Assembly (NCBI GenBank): GCA_041691815.1
Contig: JBEPTZ010000173.1
Location: 1-7,685 of the forward strand
Direction: 5' to 3'
Origin: 70-18 sp041691815
Lineage (GTDB): Bacteria; Pseudomonadota; Alphaproteobacteria; Acetobacterales; Acetobacteraceae
Length of the DNA: 7,685 bases
Shown: positions 1 through 4,478 of the stretch, piece after piece
How positions within the stretch are numbered: position 1 is the stretch's first letter
Layout: each line of letters starts with the position of its first letter
The notes under the pieces: generated by a model
Databases searched by the model: none
What the model saw: the letters and a program-made list of their open reading frames with translations, nothing else
What the model was told of the DNA's origin: nothing
Translations under genes and position numbers: made by a program

Positions 1-714
1 CCGATAGAATCACAACCCACTGAAATCACTCAACCCATTCTCAGTCAGACACTTACGGGGACGACCGCCTATGTCCAGGAGGCAGGTTCTGGCAACGCTG
101 TCAACGTCGGCGCCGGCTCGAATGTAACTGTTACGGGCCACGACAACACCGCGGTAACGGGAACAACCACGTATGTCGTGGAAGACGGGTCAAACAATGC
201 TGTCAATGCAGGTGCTGGATCGACCGTGACCGTCGTCGGCTCGAACGACACGGCAGCTTCGGGGACCACGTCCTACGTTATCGATGGTGGATCTTCCAAT
301 GCGGTCAGTGCCGGCGCCGGCTCGACCGTGGTTATGAATGGCACGGGCGATGCAGCCGAAGTGGGCACAACCGCGACTTATATCATCGGCGGTTCCGGGA
401 ATGAGGCGATACTTGCCGCAGGAGCCATGGTCTATTTCTCGACGCTCGGTGGGAGTACCCTGGCCGGCGCAACCGGTGAATTCCTGAACGACACCATCAA
501 CGAGTTCTCAGCAGGCAACGCTATCGACGTCACCGACCTGATCCCAGGCGGGAGCACCTTTGGCATGTCATACGTGGGAACCACGTCGGAGGGGCAATTG
601 ACCCTGACTGACGGCAGCCATTCGACCCAGTTCTCTTTCGTCGGTTCCTACGCGATGGATCATTTCCAGGCCGCTTCGGACGGCCATGGAGGAACGCTGA
701 TAACTTATAGCTGA
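1..714 (+). CDS. Repeat-containing secreted protein with type I secretion C-terminal domain (5' end missing)
   Basis: The frame is open from base 1, so the start lies left of the window; 237 residues are visible before the TGA at 712-714. Residues 20-121 are three clean tandem repeats of 34 residues, each starting GTT-x-Y-V and carrying G-S-x-N-A-V and GAGS-x-V, followed by a degenerate fourth copy. Such Gly/Asn/Thr/Val-rich repeats probably fold as stacked beta strands. Residues 159-237 match the C-terminal pattern of proteobacterial type I secretion substrates: DTINEFSAGNAIDVTDL, then LTLTDG, then AASDGHGGTLITYS at the extreme end. The protein is therefore probably exported in one step through an ABC transporter/TolC-type channel and acts at or beyond the cell surface, as an adhesin or a large secreted enzyme. 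The catalytic part, if any, is outside the window. No transporter gene is visible. Codons ending in A or T are commoner here than in the other genes. Confidence 0.75.
   Translation, partial: PIESQPTEITQPILSQTLTGTTAYVQEAGSGNAVNVGAGSNVTVTGHDNTAVTGTTTYVVEDGSNNAVNAGAGSTVTVVGSNDTAASGTTSYVIDGGSSNAVSAGAGSTVVMNGTGDAAEVGTTATYIIGGSGNEAILAAGAMVYFSTLGGSTLAGATGEFLNDTINEFSAGNAIDVTDLIPGGSTFGMSYVGTTSEGQLTLTDGSHSTQFSFVGSYAMDHFQAASDGHGGTLITYS
58..363 (+). repeat. Three in-frame tandem 102-base (34-residue) coding repeats
   Basis: Repeat units run 58-159, 160-261 and 262-363; a decayed fourth unit begins at 364 (again Gly-Thr-Thr) and blends into the C-terminal domain near 470. The amino-acid pattern is kept while many synonymous positions differ. 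The array is therefore old and held by protein selection, not a recent duplication. The phase is exact, with no insertions between units. More copies probably lie to the left of the window. Confidence 0.85.
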
Positions 715-767
715 GACAGCTCGTCTCGTCTGCCGGGCGCCGTTGATTTGCTGGTAATAAACCAACG

Positions 768-790
768 CTGCTGGCGGCCGGCGTCAGCAG
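768..790. terminator. Hairpin between convergent genes, possible terminator
   Basis: CTGCTGGCG and CGTCAGCAG form a 9-base-pair stem (one G-T pair) around a 5-base loop. It covers the stop codon of the minus-strand flavin gene (784-786) and lies 54 bases past the stop of the secreted-protein gene. On the minus strand it is followed by a moderately T-rich stretch (GTTGGTTTATT); on the plus strand there is no T tract. It probably ends minus-strand transcription; any role for the plus strand is weaker. Confidence 0.4.
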
Positions 791-1425
791 TACGGCGTCG
801 GCGGCGGCGCGAGGCCGGCAGTGACGAACTGATCCGGCTCCGGCGCGCCGGCGACAGTGCGCAGCGGCAGCACGCCGGCCCAGATCGGCCAGCTCTCGTC
901 GCCTGGTTCGTCGTGCGGGCCATCGGCGCGGATTTTCGCCGAAGCCTCCGAGATGGTCAGCGCCAGCACCGATGTGGCCTTCATCTCCTTGTCGGAGGCC
1001 GGGCGCAGGGTTTCCCAGCGGCCGGGGAACAGCCGGTCCATGAACCCCTTCAGCGAGGCCAGCTTCTCGTCCGGAGCGTCGATCAGCCGGGGGCGGCCAA
1101 AGCACATCACCGAGCGGTAATTGACCGAGTGGTTGAAGCCGCAGCGCGCCAGCACGAAGCCATCGAGCAGGGTGACGGTGAGGCAGACCTCATTGCTGGT
1201 AGCGTTGTCGCGCAGCATCCGGCTGGCGGCGCTGCCGTGCCAGTAGACGCTGTTGCCATGGCGCCAGTGGAAGGTGGGGATCACCACCGGGCGGCCGGCG
1301 ATGATGTGGCCGACATGGCAGGAGGGCGCGGCGTCCAGCACGGCGTGGATGGTGGCCTCGTCGTAATGGCCACGTTCGTGCAGGCGGCGCGCGCGGACGA
1401 AATCGGTCTGGGGCTTGGTTTCCAT
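784..1425 (-). CDS. Pyridoxamine 5'-phosphate oxidase family flavin-binding protein (NimA-like)
   Basis: This 213-residue protein has the features of the FMN-binding split-barrel group often annotated as pyridoxamine 5'-phosphate oxidase-like or nitroimidazole-resistance (NimA)-like. Residues 12-38 carry the family start (RxxERGHYDEATIHAVLD, then CHVGH), residues 45-51 RPVVIPT, 60-70 VYWHGSAASRM, 81-94 the CLTVTLLDGFVLAR strand region, 99-105 HSVNYRS, and 160-166 EASAKIR. The length fits a complete member. In this family such residues line the flavin pocket and dimer interface. The true substrate is usually unknown and biosynthetic PNPOx activity should not be assumed. The start is the ATG at 1423-1425; no strong ribosome binding site precedes it. 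It stands alone, divergent from the small exported-protein genes and convergent with the secreted-protein gene. It has no export signal and is presumably cytoplasmic. Confidence 0.85.
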   Translation of the reverse strand: METKPQTDFVRARRLHERGHYDEATIHAVLDAAPSCHVGHIIAGRPVVIPTFHWRHGNSVYWHGSAASRMLRDNATSNEVCLTVTLLDGFVLARCGFNHSVNYRSVMCFGRPRLIDAPDEKLASLKGFMDRLFPGRWETLRPASDKEMKATSVLALTISEASAKIRADGPHDEPGDESWPIWAGVLPLRTVAGAPEPDQFVTAGLAPPPTPYC

Positions 1426-1662
1426 GGCGCGATGATGCGATAGGATTGGACCGCGGGTTTGGTCCGATTAAACGGAGAATTCACAGACCAATTTTAACTA
1501 AGGCCAAGATGTGGCGATGCTGTGGCGCAATTTTGAAGTATTCATATAGAACGCAATTTCGTGATCCAGGTCTATTTTGGGTTGGCATAGGAGATACCCG
1601 ACCACACCTATGTTTTCGATCGGCTGCATTGTGCAGCGTTGAAGCATAATTGGAGGATCGAG
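1426..1662. other. Divergent intergenic region, AT-richer than its surroundings
   Basis: These 237 bases separate the minus-strand flavin gene from the plus-strand exported-protein gene and must hold both promoters. AT-rich patches such as ATTTTAACTA and CATATAGAACG stand out. TATAGA at 1545-1550 is a possible -10 box for the plus side, but no good -35 lies at the right distance, so no promoter is called. A perfect 6-base-pair hairpin with a 3-base loop (GCTGCA-TTG-TGCAGC, 1623-1637) falls in the probable leader of the 1663 gene. No open frame with coding character was seen here. Confidence 0.5.
1445..1468. promoter_or_regulatory. Inverted repeat upstream of the flavin gene, possible operator
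   Basis: ATTGGACC and GGTCCGAT are 8-base arms, complementary except for one G-T position, around an 8-base spacer. The 24-base element begins 20 bases upstream of the flavin gene's start codon, where a dimeric repressor site would sit. It could equally be a leader hairpin. No regulator gene adjoins it in the window. Confidence 0.35.
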
Positions 1663-1992
1663 ATGAAGAAATTCAGTTTTTTTGCGACTGCGATTCTGGC
1701 CGCCAGCATCGGGACTGCCACCGCGCAGACCACGACCTCCCAGACCACGACGACGGTGGTCCCGACCGCCCCGGTCCCGCTGGTCGTGCCGCCCCCGGTG
1801 GGAACGCTCAGCACCTCGCGGACCGAGAAAACCCTGCTGCCGGACGGTTCGCAGATCGAGAAGCACAAGACCACCTATCGCGATGGCAGTGGCTCGGGCA
1901 GTGACAGCGTCACCAAGGTCACCCCGGCGCCGGTGGTCGTGCCGAATGTGACGAGCACCACCACCCGCACCACCACAACCACACAGCCGTAA
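1663..1992 (+). CDS. Small exported Thr-rich protein, function unknown
   Basis: A 109-residue protein with a clear Sec signal peptide: MKKFSFF, a hydrophobic stretch to about residue 19, and a likely cut after Ala21 (TATA|Q). The ATG at 1663 is chosen over an in-frame TTG at 1639 because GGAGG (1652-1656) sits 6 bases before it and the signal peptide starts there. The mature part has a Thr/Gln-rich run (residues 23-31), a Pro/Val-rich linker (33-46) and a more ordered middle (about 51-83) with E-K-T-L-L-P-D-G and E-K-H-K-T-T-Y-R-D-G. It ends in an almost pure Thr tail (98-109). The protein should be periplasmic or surface-exposed. I do not recognise the family. It is 12 bases from a second Thr-rich exported-protein gene and probably shares its mRNA. 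A T7 run lies in the signal-peptide codons. Confidence 0.75.
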   Translation: MKKFSFFATAILAASIGTATAQTTTSQTTTTVVPTAPVPLVVPPPVGTLSTSRTEKTLLPDGSQIEKHKTTYRDGSGSGSDSVTKVTPAPVVVPNVTSTTTRTTTTTQP

Positions 1993-2004
1993 CAGGAGCG
2001 AGCA

Positions 2005-2199
2005 ATGACCAAATCTCATACCGGACGGATGCTGCTGGCCGGCGCCATGCTGCTGGGTGTAGCCAGTGTGGTGAGCGCCTGCTCCGATCCGCCGCCGCCG
2101 ATGACCACGACGACGACCGAGCGCACCACCACGCAGACGGTGCAACCGATGCAGCCGCCAACCACGGTAACCACCACCCACATCCAACAGTCTCCGTAA
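2005..2199 (+). CDS. Small Thr-rich lipoprotein, function unknown
   Basis: This 64-residue protein has a lipoprotein signal: a basic start (MTKSHTGR), a hydrophobic core, and the lipobox VSAC with the lipidated Cys at residue 26. The mature peptide of about 39 residues is mostly Pro, Thr, Gln and Met, with tracts PPPP, TTTTTERTTTQT and TTVTTTHIQQ. It is probably a disordered, membrane-anchored tail in the periplasm. The start is supported by AGGAG (1994-1998) 6 bases upstream. It lies 12 bases after the stop of the 1663 gene and resembles that protein's Thr-rich ends in composition. The two may be partners or diverged relatives, though low complexity makes homology hard to judge. No catalytic motif is present. 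Confidence 0.65.
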   Translation: MTKSHTGRMLLAGAMLLGVASVVSACSDPPPPMTTTTTERTTTQTVQPMQPPTTVTTTHIQQSP

Positions 2200-2213
2200 C
2201 CGCGGCCGGCACA

Positions 2214-2247
2214 GCGGAGCGTCTTCGCAGCCGCCAGGGCGCTCCGC
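2214..2247. terminator. Hairpin after the Thr-rich gene pair, probable terminator without T tract
   Basis: GCGGAGCG (2214-2221) and CGCTCCGC (2240-2247) are perfect 8-base arms, and the stem can extend inward by four weaker pairs. It starts 15 bases after the lipoprotein stop at 2199. No T run follows, so termination would be of the hairpin-only kind or the element may protect the mRNA end. Confidence 0.4.
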
Positions 2248-2291
2248 ACAGGCTACCCGGCGCGCCGTCGCGGCCCTGCCAAGCGTAATTT

Positions 2292-2318
2292 GCCGCCGCA
2301 ACGGTAGCTTGCGGCGGC
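2292..2318. other. Perfect 10-base-pair GC-rich hairpin just upstream of hslO
   Basis: GCCGCCGCAA (2292-2301) and TTGCGGCGGC (2309-2318) pair perfectly around the 7-base loop CGGTAGC. It ends 21 bases before the hslO start codon. There is no T tract on either side, so a simple terminator is not well supported. It overlaps the -35 region of the candidate hslO promoter and could be a protein-binding palindrome instead. Confidence 0.5.
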
Positions 2319-2335
2319 CTGTGCGCCTATCTTTG
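2308..2335 (+). promoter_or_regulatory. Candidate heat-shock (RpoH-type) promoter of hslO
   Basis: CCTATCTTTG at 2326-2335 fits the alphaproteobacterial heat-shock -10 pattern CYTATNTNNG as I remember it. A CTTG lies at 2308-2311, but the gap of 14 bases is two to three shorter than usual, so the -35 half is doubtful. Transcription from this box would begin at or next to the ATG at 2340, giving an mRNA with little or no leader. This agrees with the absence of a ribosome binding site there. Hsp33 is a classic heat-shock gene, so the placement makes sense. Confidence 0.3.
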
Positions 2336-2339
2336 CCTC

Positions 2340-3287
2340 ATGAACGACACTCCTGCCTTTCTCGACAGCGTCCGCCCGCCGGTGCCCGACCTCGTGGTGC
2401 CAGGCGGCATTACCCCGTTCTTTCTGCCCGGCCGGCCGGTGCGCGGACGCTTGGTGCGGCTCGGCAGGCTCGCCGACGCGCTGCTCACCCGCCATGACAA
2501 TCATCCGGTAGTGACCGCGCTGACCGGCGAAGCGCTGGCGCTGGTGGCGGCACTGGCCACCGCGTTGAAATTCCGCGGGACGTTCAGCCTGCAGGCCAAG
2601 GGCGACGGGCCGATCACCATGCTGCTCGCCGACTGCACGGAAACCGGGGCGGTGCGCGGCTACGCCCAGTGCAAGCCGGAGCGGCTGGCAGCGCTGCTGG
2701 AGACCAATCCGGCGCCGAGTGCGGCGGAGCTGTTGGGCACCGGCTATCTGGCGTTCACCGTCGACCAGGGGCCGGAGACCGAGCGGCATCAAGGGATCGT
2801 GACGATCAGCGGCGCGACCCTGGCCGAGATGGCGCTGCACTACTTCGCCACCAGCGAGCAGTTGCGCTGCACCATCCGGCTGGCCTGCGCACACACCGGG
2901 CATGGCTGGCGCGCTGCGGCGTTGATCGTCGAGCGGATCGCCACTGAGGGCGGCATCGATGCCGCCGAGGACCCGACCTATGCCGAGGACTGGAACACCG
3001 CGTCGATCCTGGCTGCCACGGTCAGCGATGCGGAGCTGCTCGACGACACGCTGCCGCCGGAGGACCTGCTCTATCGGCTGTTCCATAACGAAGGGGTTGC
3101 CGCCGATCTTCCGCGCGTGCTGGCCTATGGCTGCCGCTGCTCGCGCCAGCGGCTGTCGGGCATCCTGGAGAGCTTTCCGGCCGCCGATCTCGATCACATG
3201 GCGGTGGACGGCGAGATCGTGATGACCTGCGAGTTCTGCAATGTCGATTTCCGCTTTCCGCGCGCTGAAATGCGCGGCCTCGAGTAG
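2340..3287 (+). CDS. hslO: Hsp33 redox-regulated molecular chaperone
   Basis: Hsp33 is a cytoplasmic holdase that stays off while a zinc ion is held by four reduced cysteines and switches on when oxidants form disulfides. The 315-residue protein has the N-terminal family core, including VRGRLVRLG near residue 34, EALALVAALATALKFRG near 61 and LQAKGDGPITMLLAD near 84. The C-terminal redox switch is complete: C265-R-C267 and C297-E-F-C300, the CXC...CXXC zinc motif, joined by SFPAADLDHMAVDGEIVMT. Length agrees with alphaproteobacterial members, which are slightly longer than the E. coli protein. No Shine-Dalgarno sequence precedes the ATG; a -10-like box lies only 7 bases upstream, so translation may be leaderless. 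A later GTG start at 2382 cannot be ruled out. The next gene, a lipoprotein, begins 33 bases on and is probably co-transcribed. Confidence 0.95.
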   Translation: MNDTPAFLDSVRPPVPDLVVPGGITPFFLPGRPVRGRLVRLGRLADALLTRHDNHPVVTALTGEALALVAALATALKFRGTFSLQAKGDGPITMLLADCTETGAVRGYAQCKPERLAALLETNPAPSAAELLGTGYLAFTVDQGPETERHQGIVTISGATLAEMALHYFATSEQLRCTIRLACAHTGHGWRAAALIVERIATEGGIDAAEDPTYAEDWNTASILAATVSDAELLDDTLPPEDLLYRLFHNEGVAADLPRVLAYGCRCSRQRLSGILESFPAADLDHMAVDGEIVMTCEFCNVDFRFPRAEMRGLE

Positions 3288-3320
3288 ACCCCTGACACAC
3301 ATGACCGGGACGCCCTTGCC

Positions 3321-3986
3321 ATGATCCTTCGCCGCCCCCCTGCCCTCCGGCTGACCCGGCGCCATGCGCTGCTGTTGTCGCTGCTGCTGCCGCTGGCCGC
3401 CTGCGGCACCGAAGGCCCGGAAGCGCCGGTCTACCAGCCGCCCGATTACGACTATCTGACCAAGCTGCGGCTGAAAGTCGGCAAGATCAGCATCGACGAC
3501 AACTGGGTGCCGCGCGGCGAGGCCAGGCATGTTGAGTATCTGGCGCCGACCACCCCCAGGGCCGCGTTGCGCACCATGGCCGAGCAGCGGCTGGTGCCGG
3601 CTGGCAGCGAAGGCGAGGCGCGGTTCACCATCGAGGATGCCTCGATCGTGCGGGCCCGCGGGCAATACATCGGTACTCTGGCGGTACGGCTGGATGTGAT
3701 CGATGCCGAGGGCAGCGACGTGGCGCACGTCACCGCCCGCGTGGCGCAGACCCGCGAGATGAGCAGTGACGACCCGGAGGCGGTGCGCGCCGACCTCTAC
3801 GCCCTGGTCAAGGGGATGATGCGCGACATGAACGTGGAGTTCGAATACCAGCTCCGGCGGGTGATGGCAGATCGTCTGGAATCCACCGATCCCGCCGCAC
3901 CGCCGCCACCGCCGGTGCAGAGCGAGGATCTGTCCGCACCAGTCACCACGCCGCCAGCCACCACGCCACCGGCCACGACTCCATAG
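3321..3986 (+). CDS. Lipoprotein of unknown function with Pro/Thr-rich tail
   Basis: This 221-residue protein begins with an Arg-rich segment and a Leu-rich core, ending in the lipobox LAAC with the lipidated Cys at residue 28. It should be anchored to a membrane facing the periplasm. Residues 45-185 look like one alpha/beta domain: a strand region LRLKVGKISIDD, a helix around 79-91 (PRAALRTMAEQRL), strands ARFTIEDASIV and YIGTLAVRLDVID, and a long final helix from about 153 to 186. This order loosely recalls small outer-membrane lipoproteins that assist transport or assembly complexes, but that is only an impression. The last 30 residues are a disordered PPPPP and PATTP-repeat tail. The start ATG has only a weak ribosome binding site. 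It lies 33 bases after hslO and is probably expressed with it. It faces a convergent gene only 27 bases away. Confidence 0.75.
   Translation: MILRRPPALRLTRRHALLLSLLLPLAACGTEGPEAPVYQPPDYDYLTKLRLKVGKISIDDNWVPRGEARHVEYLAPTTPRAALRTMAEQRLVPAGSEGEARFTIEDASIVRARGQYIGTLAVRLDVIDAEGSDVAHVTARVAQTREMSSDDPEAVRADLYALVKGMMRDMNVEFEYQLRRVMADRLESTDPAAPPPPPVQSEDLSAPVTTPPATTPPATTP
3939..3983 (+). repeat. Three 15-base repeats encoding PVTTP/PATTP at the lipoprotein C-terminus
   Basis: Three adjoining in-frame units encode PVTTP, PATTP and PATTP directly before the stop codon. Third positions differ between units, so the tract is moderately old. Such a short in-frame repeat can vary in copy number between strains without breaking the frame. 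Confidence 0.7.
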
Positions 3987-4005
3987 ACGGGGGCCATAGA
4001 CGGGG
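3981..4005. repeat. 13-base tandem duplication spanning the lipoprotein stop codon
   Basis: CCATAGACGGGG occurs at 3981-3992 and again at 3994-4005, a 13-base period with one G between. The first copy contains the last codon and TAG stop of the lipoprotein gene. It fills most of the 27-base gap between two convergent genes and looks like a recent replication slip. Confidence 0.7.
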
Positions 4006-4013
4006 CGCACCTG

Positions 4014-4322
4014 CTACCGCAGATTCTCCAGCAGCAGCAGGGCGCGGCGCAGCCGGGCAATACCGGGACGGACATGGCCGTTGGCGCACATATAGCGACC
4101 TTCGGCGGTAAGGATATCCGCCCGCCGCGCCGGCTCGTCCACCTGGGCACGCACCTGATCGATGCGGCTCAGCAGGTGGGCGCAGTATTCCGGCGTATCG
4201 GTGGTGACCCGGGCGGAATAGGGCGCCCGCTCCGGCCATATCCCTTGCGCGGCAGCGATTGAGACACTGAAGCAGAGGCAGCAGGCGGCGATCAGGCCGA
4301 CTGGGATCATGCTTGCGCGCAC
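4014..4322 (-). CDS. Small exported protein with two cysteines, function unknown
   Basis: The protein is 102 residues from the GTG at 4322, or 98 from the ATG at 4310. It has a signal peptide with a hydrophobic core GLIAACCLCFSVSIAAA and a probable cut before Gln26. GTG is preferred because it supplies the only positive charge of the signal peptide (Arg2); neither start has a good ribosome binding site. The mature part of about 77 residues has one Cys in TDTPEYCAHLL and another in EGRYMCANGH, about 31 residues apart. They may form a disulfide tying two helices (CAHLLSRIDQVRAQV and RPGIARLRRALLLLENL). The signal core contains IAAC, a weak lipobox, but the hydrophobic stretch runs on to a better AAA|Q site. 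I cannot name the family. It follows the kinase gene on the same strand after 156 bases and could belong to the protease/two-component operon. Confidence 0.65.
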   Translation of the reverse strand: MRASMIPVGLIAACCLCFSVSIAAAQGIWPERAPYSARVTTDTPEYCAHLLSRIDQVRAQVDEPARRADILTAEGRYMCANGHVRPGIARLRRALLLLENLR

Positions 4323-4420
4323 GGCGGTACCGGACAGTTGTTCTGGCAGGCTCGCCGACCCATCCGGCCGACATCGGTGAACAGCAGATATGTCGGCGGA
4401 TCGTCAGACTCGCCCGTCAT
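4307..4420 (-). CDS. Possible 37-residue frame between the kinase and the small exported protein
   Basis: The frame starts ATG at 4420 and ends TGA at 4307. The peptide begins MTGESDDPPTYLLFTDVG and ends CQNNCPVPPCAQA, with three cysteines. Its stop overlaps the alternative ATG of the exported protein (ATGA, 4310-4307), and its start overlaps the stop of a 21-codon frame (4482-4417) that itself overlaps the kinase stop. There is no ribosome binding site and no recognised motif. It may be chance in GC-rich DNA; the chained overlaps are the only support. Confidence 0.15.
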   Translation of the reverse strand: MTGESDDPPTYLLFTDVGRMGRRACQNNCPVPPCAQA

Positions 4421-4478
4421 GCGCGCATTCTCATGCCGCGCATCATGTACCCGGCACGGTGACCGCACGCTGGTACGA

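Noticed and set aside
58..363. Regular repeats that might be taken for a CRISPR array
   Set aside because: Units adjoin without spacers, are 102 bases long, diverge at synonymous positions and keep an open frame.
748..1443. A 231-codon plus-strand frame opposite the flavin gene
   Set aside because: The minus strand shows conserved pyridoxamine-oxidase-family motifs throughout; this frame does not.
1639..1662. TTG at 1639 as a longer start for the exported Thr-rich protein
   Set aside because: It would place eight extra residues before the signal peptide; the ATG at 1663 has GGAGG at ideal spacing.
1498..2301. A 267-codon minus-strand frame opposite the Thr-rich genes
   Set aside because: Its Gly/Arg-rich translation is the antisense of Thr/Pro codons, and the plus strand has signal peptides and good ribosome binding sites.
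2253..4010. A 585-codon minus-strand open frame across hslO and the lipoprotein gene
   Set aside because: Its translation is Arg/Gly/His-rich without recognisable motifs, and the opposite strand encodes a clear Hsp33 and a lipoprotein. Long antisense frames are expected in GC-rich DNA.
4280..4310. IAAC as a lipobox in the small two-cysteine protein
   Set aside because: The hydrophobic segment continues well past it to a better signal peptidase I site (AAA before Gln).
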